A DNA stretch of 64,000 nt from Symsagittifera roscoffensis (GCF_963678635.1 NC_087066.1:46051225-46115224), one strand, 5' to 3'. Shown: positions 1 to 12,330, counted from the first letter of the stretch. The notes: generated by a model from the sequence alone, not told the origin. Numbers and translations are program-made.

Positions 1-83
1 TTGTGTTGAAGCGGTTTCAGTTCTCGAAATCTGCTGGGCATATTTAAAGTCAGTTTTTTTAATATTGTGATTTTCATATGTAG

Positions 84-3000
84 GCTCTGCTCAGCAAGTG
101 ATGAAAGCGAACTTCTCAGATACGTCAGTGAAACTCATGCAGTTTGTCCAGCCAAGTCTCTTCGCTTCTGCTATCTCGGCTGCCAAACCCGAATCAAGTG
201 AAGCGCCTCTCCTCTCAGAACTGGAGTCTGAAATGGAGAGTCTTAACTCAAGTCGTCTGCTGGCCAGTTTGGGGGATGGGGGGAAGAGTAGAGGACGGCA
301 GAAGGCACCACCCGCCAAGACAAATGGAATTTTGGCTTTGTCCGAAGACGGAACTCTGTCCCTCTGTACTTTTCGAAGTCTGTTCATGTCTGAAGTCTCT
401 TTCCTATGTGCTCGGTGGGTTTAAGTTTTGCGAAAGTAGTCTTTCTCCGGTTCGCGCCTTAGAGAGAGTTTTTAGCACTTTTTTATTTATCATCGTATTT
501 GGTTATAATCATCGTATTAAAGATGCGCGGAAGATGCAGTTAACTTATTTCGAGAAGTTCAAAGGGAGATTTTTCTACCGAAAGCTTGAAATCTTTCATG
601 AGATCATTCGGAACGACAAACTAAACTTTTTAGGTGTCAATGAGTGTAGTGAAGACATTTACATAGGTCGTTTTTTTTATTGCGCCTATTTGTCTATGAA
701 TTTTGAAAACTCAATTCAAATTCTTTTTCTTGAGGGAAGGCAAACTACTATCTTCAGCAACGGACAAATAACAACTACTATCTACAGTAACGGATATTTA
801 AATGTCGTGAAAAAAAAAATACTTCTAGTTCACAAAGTGGAATTTTTAGAATTGCCAGCGCTATAAAAATGCAGCTCTTTATTCGTCTAGTTTTCTCAAT
901 TTTGGATTATATCAAAAAGTGTCAATTTTAAGGATTAGTTTGAGGAAATTCAAAAAGTTTTTAGTCATTATTTTTTCCTCGAAAGTTGAAAATTTTTTAA
1001 CGGCAGTCAATCATTTGTTTTTCAGAGTTTATTGACTCTTTTCCAACTGTCTGTTGGCTTTGTTTGAGTTTTCATGAAGTGAAGTGTGTGTAAGGAATTC
1101 AACGAATTTTTATTAAGAGTCGAAGAGTGTAGTGAAGACTCTTATATTTTAAGACTCTTATATAGGCCGTGATAATTTTTCTTTTCGGGAAAAATTCGTT
1201 CAAGCTCAAATTTGATTTTTTGCTATTTGACTTTGATTTCTTTTTAAGTTCAGTTCATTTTCTTTGTTTACACTAGCGAACTTGTGAGCGTTAGTGTTAT
1301 ACTACGACTTACACGAAGTGAGCGTTAGTGTTATACTACGACTTGCACGAAGTGAGCGTTAGTGTTATACTACGACTTACGACTACGTCGCAGATAATGG
1401 TGCCACTTTTGGGGCATCATTACGGCTTTTTGATAGCACGTGCTTTGGCATCCGAGTAGTAATAAGTTAACACAGTTGATAGTTTTCAAATTCATCGAAT
1501 GAGTCGAAAAAGTTATCTGTTTCAAACAACATAACAATAATGAACATTATATTTCAGAAATTTTCTAACTCATTGTATCGTGCAAGTTTTTGAAATGCGT
1601 AATTTATACAATGTGGCTTGATGCTTTCCGATTTATTACATGCGAAATTAGCGTGGACGCGTTCAGTTTGTTATATTCCAAACTATTACTTGCAAAATTG
1701 TGTCTATTTGTGTTTGGTGCTACTTTTGCTGCAGAGCATTGGAAATTTGTTAGCATATGTAGCTGCTTTATTTGTGGCTAGTATTAGCCGGTTGTTAAGT
1801 GTTCGTGACCAATTCTCGAGGTAGCAGGTTCGAAGCACATCCGCAGCAAAGTTTTACTAATGCGAGGCTTATTTGTATCTCTTATTTTACTTTAAAAGCT
1901 GCTTTTTTGTAGTTCTCGTTCGTGTTTGCAAAGGAAGGCAAACTCCACTATCGAACAGCAAAAGTGTAAAGGTCACGACAAACTTGATTGGCTACTGTTT
2001 TGAAAGTCGAATATATTGTTTTTGAAGTTCAAAAAGCTTTATTTTATTTTTTTTGCAGTTTTTTTGAATTGAAGTTTTCTCAAAAAACAAGTCAGTTTTT
2101 TGTGTTTACTGCGTTCATTGATTTTTTTTTGCAAATGCCTGTTTGGAAAATTGATTCTGAGTCAAATGCCTATCAAACACAAAATAGAGGAAATAGGAGA
2201 AGAGTTTCATCAGCAATTGTCATGCGGACGAATATTTGATTACGCTTGTGACCAGCAAGGGTATCGCGATTGGGTACTAGACTTTTTTCTCGTAAAAAAC
2301 TTTCTTCACAGAATGGTCAAAATTAGAAATGGTAAATTATGATTCAGTTCACAATGAGTTCACATTTTTTTGCGTCTCCAGGCTAATGATTTCGTCCCAA
2401 TTTTTATCAGTATTTACTGGCCAGGTGTTTTATATCTGTATTTTGGTAGATTTTCTGAGTAATTTTTTCGCAACTTTCAAGAGGATTAGTAGTTCAGACT
2501 CTTATTAATGTTATTATTTTTTCGTTTTTCCAGGCTCAAATTTTACTTTTTCGAGGCTTGGTTTTTGATTTTTTATTTCAATTCATATTCTTCCGTAAAA
2601 GAAGGCAAACTCAACTATCGACCAGCAAAAGTGTAAATAATCAGAATATTTGATTACGCTTGTGACCAGCAAGGGTATCGCGATTGGGTACTAGACTTTT
2701 TTCTCGTAAAAAACTTTCTTCACAGAATGGTCAAAATTAGAAATGGTAAATTATGATTCAGTTCACAATGAGTTCACATTTTTTTGCGTCTCCAGGTTAA
2801 TGATTTCGTCCCAATTTTTATCAGTATTTACTGGCCAGGTGTTTTATATCTGTATTTTGGTAGATTTTCTGAGTAATTTTTTCGCAACTTTCAAGAGGAT
2901 TAGTAGTTCAGACTCTTATTAATGTTATTATTTTTTCGTTTTTCCAGGCTCAAATTTTACTTTTTCGAGGCTTGGTTTTTGATTTTTTATTTCAAGTCAT

Positions 3001-6000
3001 ATCCCTCCGTAAAAGAAGGCAAACTCAACTATCGACCAGCAAAAGTGTAAATAATCAGAATATTTGATTACGCTTGTGACCAGCAAGGGTATCGCGATTG
3101 GGTACTAGACTTTTTTCTCGTAAAAAACTTTCTTCACAGAATGGTCAAAATTAGAAATGGTAAATTATGATTCAGTTCACAATGAGTTCACATTTTTTTG
3201 CGTCTCCAGGTTAATGATTTCGTCCCAATTTTTATCAGTATTTACTGGCCAGGTGTTTTATATCTGTATTTTGGTAGATTTTCTGAGTAATTTTTTCGCA
3301 ACTTTCAAGAGAATTAGTAGTTCAGACTCTTATTAATGTTATTATTTTTTCGCAAAAGTGTCAGTTTTTTGTGTTTACTGCGTTTATTGATTTTTTTTGC
3401 AAATGCCTGTTTGGAAAATTGATTCTGAGTCAAATGCCTATCAAACACAAAATAGAGGAAATAGGAGAAGAGTTTCATCAGCAATTGTCATGCGGACGAA
3501 TATTTGATTACGCTTGTGACCAGCAAGGGTATCGCGATTGGGTACTAGACTTTTTTCTCGTAAAAAACTTTCTTCACAGAATGGTCAAAATTAGAAATGG
3601 TAAATTATGATTCAGTTCACAATGAGTTCACATTTTTTTGCGTCTCCAGGTTAATGATTTCGTCCCAATTTTTATCAGTATTTACTGGCCAGGTGTTTTA
3701 TATCTGTATTTTGGTAGATTTTCTGAGTAATTTTTTCGCAACTTTGAAGAGGATTAGTATATTTCATGGTGTCTTAGTTTCTCTGATAATTTTTTTTTGG
3801 AATTTAAAAGAAAATTTAGCAATAAATTTCCAGCTTATTTGGATACAAGGTGCCTAAATGATTTTTTTAATCTAAAAAAGCGTGGAATTAATTAAGTTTG
3901 AATTTTTTGGTTTGTTTATGGATAGAGCAATTTTAGTTGAAATCGGTTCAAGTTGATGGCATAGCGAATTTTTTAACATGCCAAAAGTTTTTCGAAAAAA
4001 TATACATTGCCAGATTTTCTACCAAGATATTTGGCGAGTTTCGGACGAGATTCAGGAGTGTGGTTTTTTCTGGCTGAAAATTGGGGAAAATAGTTTTTCC
4101 TGTTTGTTTATTTCCTTCACGGGCTTTTTTTCATTGTTATCTTTTTGGTGATCCAACTCTCTCAACGTTGCGTATCAAGATCATATTTGATAAGTTTGAA
4201 GTAATGTGTTCTTTTATAACGTGATTTTTTCCACTTGTTTTTGTGCAAATGGTTTGAAACTTAAGCATTTATTTTTTTTCTAGTTTTATTCTTTGATTAT
4301 AATTTTAACGCAGATGTTCCTGTTGATGTTTACAGACAATTATTCCTGTAGGATGTGCAGGTTGTTTAGTTCCAAGATACTAATCAAAGCTTTTGTGTAC
4401 ATTTAGGACCTTATGAATCTCGAGTTTTTTTTATTGTTTTGACATTCGATTAGTAAAACAGTTGATGCTTTTTTAATTTATCAAATGAACCGAAAAACTT
4501 CATTTGTTTCGAACAACAGTACAATAATAAAGACTCGGTTTCTGAAATTTTCAGAATATATCTAGCAATTTTTCTGAAATGCATTATTTATACATAGTTC
4601 GGCTTAATGCTTTCCAGTTTATTGCATGCAAAGTTAGCTTGGATGGCTTCAATTTGTTATATTCCGAATTATTACAAGCAAATTATGCGCAATTTTGTTT
4701 TGACCGTGTAGGGATTCATTTGAGCAGCTGACTACAGGAGTGGCTTCCTTCTCTCTCGTGTCGGCAGAACTGCCTCAGTTAGTGTCCGTAGTGTACAAGC
4801 AGAGTGGCACGATCACCCTGTTCGACATGCTCAAGTGTCAGTCAGTGTGCTCCCTACAGCTGCCCCCATCGCACCAACTACTCTCACCCCTCTCACAGCC
4901 CACACTTGTTGCAGATGGTCAGGGGGAGGGGGAGGGGCAGGGGGAGGAAATAGCAGAAGATTCTTCACTAGAAACGCCTTATATGGCCACACTAAACACA
5001 GCCCATTTCATGTTTGTACATGGTGAGTACTGGAACAAAAAATAGAGAGCAAAAGTAATGTACATTTTTTTGTCGGAAATTGTTTAGGTCGAACAAATTA
5101 AGAACTGCTGGTGTCTCTGTTGAATTGGTTTATATGCCTTTATTTGCTCTGAGCCTATAAACCAAACTAATACAGACATCAGTATTCCCAAGAACTAATG
5201 ATTTCCAGAATTTTTAAGAGTCGATGAACGTAGTTAAGACTCTTGTATAGGCCGCGATGATTTTTTTTCGTTTTTTTTTTGGTTTTCCAGGAAAAGTCTA
5301 AAAATTTGTTCAGGCTCAAGTTCATTTTTTGCGCTTCGACTTGTGATTTTTTAAAGTTAAGTACGTTTCCATTGTTAAAAGGAAGACAAGCTCCACTATC
5401 GAACAGCAAAAGAGTAAAGGTAACGAAAAACGTGATCGACTTCTTGTTTCCAAAGTGGAATTCAATTTTCAGATTTCCCAGCGAAATAAAAATTATACTT
5501 AAATGATCCAGTTTTCCCAAATTGAGTTAATTTTATCAAAAAAGTGCATATCATAAATTTTTAAATAATTCATTGAAATTTGAGAGTTCAGATTTTTTCC
5601 AGATGTTTTTTTCAGTTCAGTTCGTTCATTGACTCTTTTCCATGTGTCTATTGGCTATATTTGAAATTGAAAGAGCTACATGATGATCTTCACTTGTCTT
5701 TTTATCTCTTTTTAACCTTTCTGAAGCTACTTCGTCAGCTTGTCGCTGGTGTTTACAAAGTGTAAGACTCATCCGTAGGGTTTTTTTTTGTCATAAATGT
5801 ATTTGAATCCAAAAATGGATTTGAGTTCCCAGCGGATTGAAAAACCTTTTTATCAACTTTTCTCAAATAGAGTTGGTGTTACAAAAAAGCGTCAATCATG
5901 AAAGTTTCTTAAAGTTCAAAAAGTCGGATGTTTTTGTCAGTTTTCTATTGTTTATAGAGACTTCCATTTGTCTTTTGGCCAAATATGTGTCTGTTTTGAT

Positions 6001-8660
6001 AGTTTCTTTTTTTTTTCAAGAAAATCTTAAGATTTGTTCAAGCTCAAATTTGAGTTTTCGAGGTTTTACTTGTAGTTTTTTTTAGTTCACTTCATTTCCT
6101 TTGTTAAAAAGCAAACGCGAACAGCAAAAGATGAAAGTTCACGGAAAATGTGAATTACTTTTTGTTTCAAAAATGAACTTAAATTGTGTGAATTTCCACT
6201 GGAATAAAAAATTATTTTTTGATCAGTTTTTTCTTATTGGGATAACCACGCGGAAAAAAGTGCTTATCATAAATAATATTTGACGTTTCACGAGTTTTCT
6301 TGTACATTTTTTCTTCGTAAATTCAAAAATTTTTAAACCAATAATTTTTTCTCTGTTTCCCTTTTCTTTCACGTTTCCAACAGCCTTTTAGCTGTTTTTT
6401 TAGCTGAATTCATTTGTTCCTCCTAGATGGTTTCAACTTGTGACTATATGCGTCGCTTATGTAATTTTTTTGAGTATATGCGCTCCGGGGGGACGTAAAA
6501 ACTTCGATTTTGAAACAATATATGGCTTAATTTTTTCGGCTCAGCCGACGTCTCTAGCCAATTATTGTGGACATGTTTTCTCAAATTGAAATCAATTTAG
6601 ATAAACGCATAAAAAGATAGTAATTTTTCGGTATTTTGAAAAAAATTTAGAAATGATGGCGTCGCCTTATTTTGTCATGTATGTTTGTACTGTGTCGCCA
6701 GTCGTGTGAATTCCAGTCGTTTTTTCACTTATGTGTATCAAAATTATCAGACGTTTTCAGGTTTTCTTGAGTTCATTGAAGCTCTATTTATTAACAGTTA
6801 ATGAACGTATTGAAAACACTAATGTAGGTCGTCATGCTTTCTTTCGTTTTTTGGAGAAAAGTCTTTCAATTTGATCACGCCAAATTTGATCTTTGGGTTG
6901 ACTTCTGATTTCATTTTAAGTTCAATTCAATTGTATCTGGAGACGCCCTAATCGGACGGGGGTTCGATTACGGATCATAGCAAAAAATTTTTATAAATTC
7001 ATCTTTCTTTCGTATGTTAGTTTTCCCAGTGGAATAAAAATACCTGGTACAGTTTTCTCTAATTGGGCTTTTTTAAGGACGCGTTGAGTAAATGTTTGAA
7101 CCTTTTTCAAGCTGTTTGTTGGCTTTGCTTGGCTTTTTTTTCTATATTTCAAATTATATTAAAAGTTTGATTGGAATGCACTCGAGTGGACTTGGTGTTC
7201 CCTTGTTTTTAGGCTCCTGTTCTATTCCGATGAAGAAGCACTCGGACGAGGCAGACGGTGATGGCGAGGGGGAGGATGGAGGGGCGGCAACAGCTGGAGA
7301 TAAAGAGGGAGGGGGAGAACAGGGTGGGGCTGTGAAGCCGACTAGCAGGGAGAACTCGACTGCTGCTGAGTCAACCAAGTCGAAATCTAGCTCCAAACTA
7401 ACAAGCAAAGACGAAACCACAGGCAACCACCTCTTACATACTTGTAGTGATAATTAAATTCGTTGAACATTCGCACGTGCAATTTAGTATCGCATTAACT
7501 GGTGAAGTGACGAAAAGACGGCAAATATCTATTTGAGTTCGAAATGAAACATTCGAGATCCTCGGCTAATTGTAGTGGTAGTGCTAATGAATCTTGATCT
7601 AAAAGAGAACCTTCATCCCAACACAGATCCTAAAGCATTCCTAATTCTTAAGCTTCTTATTTCGGTAGCTGTGGGGAAATAGTTTGAATGAATTGCTAAA
7701 TATTCGTTTCTCAAAAATAGGAGGTTTTTGTGGAAAAGGTTTTCATTTCTCAAGTTTTTTTGGAAACACCACAAGTTTCAGTTTTATTAATTTGAAAATT
7801 ACAAATAATAAAATGCTTTCATGTTGTCTGGGTACCATTACCATTGCTAGTGCTATCTGTTGCTAACACTCTCTGTTCCATCTGTCTGTTGGCTAATTTG
7901 TTATGATTTTTGCAAACAGATGAAAATGCGGAGCAAGATAGAGAGGACGAGGGAGAGGAGGAAGAGGAATCTGTCTATTACGAGACTCACCGAGACATCT
8001 TCTCATTCCCACTGCGCTCCCTCCCATCTCTCGACTGTTACTGGGAGGAAAAACGGAGAACAACTGACCACATTAGCACACAGCAGTTGAATTCTGTGTC
8101 AATTCTCTCGACTGGCAAAGAGGAGCAGAATATGGGGCTGAATAGACATCATGGAAACAGTTGTAGTCACGTGGACCGAATAGGACTCGAGCAACTTTGC
8201 AGATCCAACTTCTCCAATCGGTTAGTGAGCTGAGAATGTCCTGAAAGTTTAAGAGAATAGCTGTTTTTCATTGTAAAAGTCGCAACAGCTGAAGATTCTG
8301 AAAAATGGTTTTTCCGATCACGGGGTTTTGAAAAAAGTGTTGTTTGTTTTCGTTTAACGCTGTATGATTTGAAAACTGAGGGATGTAGTTGTAGTAGTAG
8401 TAGTCGTAAAATACTTCGGCGGGGAATTTATACAAGTCAAACAATAGTATTGTGAACTTTTTGGCATTCGCTAAAATCAGTGTAATTCGAAAGTATTTGT
8501 TTGCAGAATTGTAGACCAGACAGGGAGTATAGAGAGGCTGCGTAAGCGGTGGGGACAGTTGGGACAGGACGTGAAGAAAGTGAGAGACATCCGGTTCAAC
8601 AAAGGACCCTCCAGAGCATCCAATCTCACCAGAACCAACACGAGGAGTGCCAAAAATTAA
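84..8660 (+). CDS. C-terminal five exons of an unidentified protein with WD/beta-propeller-like segments
   Basis: Five exons join with matching phases: 84-414, 4712-5022, 7213-7443, 7920-8220 and 8507-8660 (stop TAA at 8658). Each is bounded by AG and GT, and phases 2, 1, 1, 2 agree at every junction, giving at least 441 residues; the N-terminus lies left of the window. Exons 1-2 contain strand-turn stretches typical of WD40 propellers (GILALSEDGTLSLCT; then LVSVVYKQSGTITLFDM). Exon 3 is low-complexity (acidic and Gly-rich, then Ser/Thr/Lys-rich). Exon 4 opens with an acidic run and then becomes ordered (YYETHRDIFSFPLRSL). The last exon encodes a helical basic tail (IERLRKRWGQLGQDVKKVRD). I do not recognise the family; a ciliary or trafficking WD protein is possible but unproven. 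Introns are 4297, 2190, 476 and 286 bp. The exon model is fairly sure, the function is unknown. Confidence 0.62.
1286..1381 (+). repeat. Three tandem copies of a 34-bp unit
   Basis: The unit begins GAGCGTTAGTGTTATACTAC and repeats at 1286, 1320 and 1354 with one or two substitutions; the third copy breaks off near 1381. Just before the array the sequence CACTAGCGAACTTGTG reads as a partial inverted version of the unit's start, so the left end could fold back. Confidence 0.8.
1391..1840 (+). repeat. Dispersed repeat family A, copy 1
   Basis: About 450 bp sharing a collinear series of landmarks with copies at 4441-4700 and 10770-11200: GCCACTTTTGGGG, ATTACGGCTTTTTGAT, AATAAGTTAACRCARTTGAT, a stretch with CAATAAT, GGCTTRATGCTTTCC and AGCATATGTAGCT. 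This copy ends near 1830 in GGTTCGAAGC, which resembles a tRNA B-box, so the family may be SINE-like. The identity is by eye. Confidence 0.6.
2093..3770 (+). repeat. Large tandem duplication, 414-bp unit, four copies
   Basis: The marker GATTACGCTTGTGACCAGCA occurs at 2238, 2652, 3066 and 3506, so successive copies start 414, 414 and 440 bp apart. The first and last copies carry an extra left part of about 140 bp (2093-2240 and 3361-3505), while the two middle copies lack it. Copies differ by only a few bases, so the duplication is recent compared with the surrounding repeats. Short reading frames inside the unit look incidental. Confidence 0.85.
4441..4700 (+). repeat. Dispersed repeat family A, copy 2, adjoining a splice acceptor
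   Basis: Collinear with 1480-1720 and 10830-11080 (ACAGTTGATGCTTTTTTAAT, AACAGTACAATAATAAA, GGCTTAATGCTTTCCAGTTT). It ends roughly 10-20 bp before the acceptor AG at 4710-4711 of the exon 4712-5022, so repeat-derived DNA probably supplies the branch-point region of that intron. Confidence 0.6.
5023..7212 (+). other. Intron 2 of the first gene, T-rich repeat debris
   Basis: Begins with the donor GTGAGT and ends in a T-run and AG. It contains two or three diverged copies of the intronic units described above. Nothing further is recognised. Confidence 0.6.
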
Positions 8661-9164
8661 GAAGAAAAAACTCAATCTGCATATTTTCACCCCAAATTCG
8701 CTCTTCAATGGTAAAGAGTTTGTAAAAAGCGTCACTCAGAATTTCCAAAATTTGAAATGAAAGCAAGTTACTAAACTTCCCATTCATCTCGAACTGATAC
8801 TCTTAAATGCTAAATAGTTTGTAAAAAGCATCACATCTGTAAGAAATGTACATATGTATCGATATTTGAATTAATCGTAATAATTGAAATTTAGAATTCT
8901 TTGTAATTTGGAGATTATGAAATTAGGCCAGTGTTAGCACTCAATTGGAGAGTAATTGTAGCTCTACTCTACGGCGAATCGTTTTTTTCTGGTGTCTTGA
9001 CGGCAAATGCGCTTGAGCTCAATGTAACGAGCAGCGAATGTTGATTTTGCGCATATAGGTAGAAATGTGATTTATGCTCCGGGGCATATGATTATTTGGT
9101 TTAAATTGAAACCAATTATTGCATTAGATCATGATTGATGACACAGTCGTATCGCGTGTGGTTA

Positions 9165-9190
9165 TTACACTCGCGAGCGTAGTGTAATAA
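9165..9190. repeat. Short hairpin beside a dispersed element
   Basis: ATTACACT and AGTGTAAT form perfect 8-bp arms around a short CG-rich loop. Similar arms (ACACT, AAGTGT) recur near 56011 and 56254, so the motif may be a terminus of a small mobile element. Confidence 0.5.
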
Positions 9191-9194
9191 AAAT

Positions 9195-10450
9195 GACTAT
9201 TCTTTTTTTGCGATTAGCAGGCGTTATCAAACTGGAATATAGACTTTTTTCGGGTTTAACAGAATCACTTGTATCTCGGATGATGATGAATTCAAACTTC
9301 TAAGCATTACCGGCCAATTTAGCCTGGAGGTGACGATTACTCCTGGTATGGCAAAAGTCCTGGGTTCGAATCTGCCCAAGACCTGTTTTTTTTTCTAACA
9401 GGAAATATTCTGTTTCACATAAAATTATTTGTCTGCTTATCTGTTGTCGTATCTTGACAGAATTTTTTGCGAGCATTTTTTAAGGTTGCATTTATTGTTT
9501 GATTTACTCCTACAATTTGTAATTTTACTTGTCTCGACTTCGTATTTTCTTTGTTTTGTTTCGCTTGAAAAAATTCCTTGGTACAAATTGTTTCGGTCTA
9601 TTTTTATCAGCTTAATGACCTAATTTGGTGGGGTTGTTCCAAGGCAAACAACGTGAACACTTACCTCCGCACTTTTCATGATAGTTGTATGTTTACCAAT
9701 CGGTTTGTTGAAGTTATTTTTTCATTAGGAAAATTCCCAAAGATTTAGCAGAAAATTTACTGATTTTAAAAAAAAGGGTATCTCTTCAAAGAACGCCTAC
9801 TCCCCTGTGTGCTTGAATGTTCCAAAAGAGTTTCTTTTTAGTTGACCCCTCTAACTACAGCCTTCAAAAAATCTGTGGGAATATTTGACCCATATTTTTG
9901 TTTTGTTTTTTCGTTTTCTCGAAAAATACTCCTCTCAAATCTGAGTTTTTTGTGTTAAATTGAAATTACAGGTTGTGAGTCCCTTCTGCATAAGCGGCTA
10001 CGCCCCATTTTTCACACAAAAAGCTATGATTCTCGGCAATGATAAATTTTTGATTAGTTGACAGTTTTTTAGACTTATCTCGCTATTTTGCCAAATCTGA
10101 TATTATTGATTTAATCGAATCAACAGGTTGTTGAAGCCTATCTTTATAACTGGCTATGCCCAGTTTGTTGAGAAAAATTATGACCTTCTAACAAATCGAA
10201 ATTTTGACTTAACGCGAAAATTACCGTGCCAAATCTCAGTTTTTGTTCAATCGAGAAACCCCGTTTTGGGAGTCTTCTCTGCTTAAGAGGCCACAGCCAA
10301 AAAGTCATGGATCTTGGAAATCCTTTTGACCGTTTTTTTTAAGTTTTGATGGTTTTTAGAAACTTAAAAAAAATTTTAATTTACAATCAAATCTCAGATG
10401 AAAAGTTCATGTGAAAGAATTGGATGCGATAATCGTTGCCGCAGAAGTGG
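9195..10450 (+). mobile_element. Dispersed element family B, copy 1, with tRNA-like B-box
   Basis: Collinear with reverse-strand copies at 37850-39390 and 33400-34510. Landmarks in order: GCGATTAGCAGGCGTTATCA, TAGACTTTTTTCGGG, CAGAATCACTTGTATCT, a tRNA-like segment with B-box GGGTTCGAATC at 9362, GAAATATTCTG, TTTGTCTGCTTAT, then a tail of repeated 100-130 bp units whose marker is a phrase like TCTGCTTAAGCGGCCAC. No protein is evident, so a non-autonomous, possibly SINE-derived composite is the best guess. Confidence 0.6.
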
Positions 10451-10769
10451 CGATTCTTTTTTTTGTAGGAGAAATGTTATTTCATTGAGAAAATTGATGA
10501 TCTCAATTTTTTTTTAATTCTTACTTATTTTAGTAGAGAAACAATTTTTCGGGCAAAGTCCAATTCTTGAGATCATTTTTTTCGTGCCGCATCAATATAG
10601 CAAATTCATTCAATATCAAACAGCTTTAGCTGGGCTTGTATTTTTCAATGTAGACTTACAAAAGTTTAGTTTCACCGCGTTTTTTTTTCAACAGTAAAAA
10701 TTATTTTTCGAGTTTTTTTTTATGTTTGTGATGTATCGCAAGTGGTGCTTCAACCTAAACGGCAATTGT

Positions 10770-11200
10770 AAATGACGCCACTTTTGGGGAACCATTACGG
10801 CTTTTTGATGGCATATGCTTTGACTTTCGATTAGTAATAAGTTAACGCAATTGATGCTTTTCTTATTCAAATGAACCGAAAAAAGCTACTTGTTTGAAAC
10901 AACAGTACAATAATAAAAACTACAGTACAGTAAATTTTCCAACTCAATATATCTCGCAATTTGTTCGAAATGCATAATTTACAAAAAATTTGGCTTAATG
11001 CTTTCCAATTGTTTAGAAGTAAAATTAGTATGGATGCTCAGCCTGCTATTTTTCAAATTATTATAGCATGTTAAATTATTTGTTGGTAATTGGTGATACC
11101 TTTGCTGCATCTCATTGGAAATTAATAAGCATATGTAGCTTCTATATTTTTGACTAGTGTTAGCTAATTGTCAAGGACTGGTGGTACAGATCCGAGGACA
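10770..11200 (+). repeat. Dispersed repeat family A, copy 3
   Basis: Shares GCCACTTTTGGGG, ATTACGGCTTTTTGATGGCA, AATAAGTTAACGCAATTGAT, ACAGTACAATAATAAA and AGCATATGTAGCTTCTA in the same order as the copy at 1391-1840. Confidence 0.6.
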
Positions 11201-11273
11201 GGAGATTATTAATCTCCTGCTCATAGGATTGATTACATCACCTTACAGAGCTGATTTTTTTGTCGTTTTCCTG

Positions 11274-11299
11274 CTAGCGTTTGCGAAGCACAGCTTCGC
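11274..11299 (-). mobile_element. Helitron-like 3' terminus (hairpin plus CTAG)
   Basis: On the minus strand a 17-nt hairpin with arms GCGAAGC and GCTTCGC is followed by AAACG and CTAG. A hairpin a few bases before a terminal CTAR is the usual 3' end of Helitrons. The same hairpin recurs at 52914-52930, without a clear CTAG there. Only the terminus is recognisable. Confidence 0.4.
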
Positions 11300-11689
11300 T
11301 TCTCTGTAACAGTTGGTGCATAAGGTTGTCAGGTTCGACTCCACGCGCTTTTCTTAATTTTCATAATGTCCACTCAGAGGTGAAGTGGAGATTCGAATCA
11401 CCTGCGATACTGAAACTATGCATGATGTTTGCCAAGCAAAAAACCAACATCAATCATTTAAAAACCAAATTAGCCGGTTGCTGTGCTAGTAGAACACAAT
11501 GTTCCGACCATGTTCATAAGAAAATAGCAAAAAAAAATCATTTAGTTTGTGTCGTTTTTAGTGCGCCGTGTGATGAAAGACCTATACGAACACCTAGAAA
11601 TTTAGTGATTGAGGCATGAACGACAAATTTGCCTTCAAAAAAACAAATGAACTAAAAATTGGAAAAATCTTTTAAATGTTTTTACCCTT

Positions 11690-11905
11690 GCGATAATCTG
11701 GTACTAGACTTTTCACCGTAAAACACTTTGTTCACAGGATACTTCCTGGACGCACTCATATACTTCTCTTATTATAAATTCAAATTCAATGAACCAACTG
11801 GCACATATTTTGTTGAGGTACCACACGTTCTTCAGGTGGCTACGACTTGTAGTTCGAATCCGGTCGGGTCCCTTTTTTTGCAAATTTTGTGTTTTTTGGA
11901 CTATC
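11690..11905 (+). mobile_element. SINE-like copy with tRNA-like B-box
   Basis: Starts with a diverged form of the family B head (TTGCGATAATCTGGTACTAG) and carries AGTTCGAATCCGGTCGGG near 11851, a good match to a tRNA B-box. The B-box is followed directly by a T-run, a possible Pol III stop. This is a probable relative of the 9195 element. Confidence 0.45.
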
Positions 11906-12330
11906 ACAGTCATTCGTTTTTGTATCGCAAGTGGTGCGAAATTCAGCTTTGCCTCTGTATTTCAGTTTTCTGCACAAAGTTTTGAAAATTGATGTGATTC
12001 GAGTGCTATAACAGTGAGTAGTGAGTGACGTGTAGTTAATGAATTGCGCATGTAGGACAAAATTTGTTTTCGAAAAATAAATTTTTAACAAAAAATATTA
12101 TTTTTTTGGAAATTCTTTGTTGTCAATTAAGCGCTGAAAGAAATAACCACAAGTTGATTTCTTGATAATAAAATCAAATTTTGTGAGCCTAAAGTAATTT
12201 TTATAAAAAAAAACATTTACATTTTCCTTATAAGAATCGTTACTCGATTTCGTTTTTCGCTTGAAATTGAACCAAAAAATGAAAACGCTGAACAATTTTT
12301 TCATATTATTTTACACATTCAATATTTACG

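Larger units (their letters stand above)
630..6940 (+). repeat. Degenerate dispersed units making up introns 1 and 2 of the first gene
   Basis: The introns around the exon at 4712-5022 consist largely of diverged copies of one kind of unit. One marker is a segment like GTGTAGTGAAGACTCTTA followed by ATAGGCCG; it appears near 640, 1125 and 5215, and in eroded form near 6790. A second marker, GGCAAACTCCACTATCGA followed by CAGCAAAAG, appears near 1935, 2603, 3017 and 5385, and in eroded form near 738. The order of the markers is kept, which suggests repeated duplication of a unit of several hundred bases. No coding potential is visible. Confidence 0.55.

Noticed and set aside
2093-3770. A CRISPR-like array or repeated gene
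   Set aside because: Units are 414 bp, contiguous and intronic in a eukaryotic setting; no spacer pattern and no conserved protein.
8268-8735. 155-codon minus-strand open frame
   Set aside because: It overlaps the last exon of the plus-strand gene, whose splice phase is confirmed, and has a Tyr/Asn-rich low-complexity translation.
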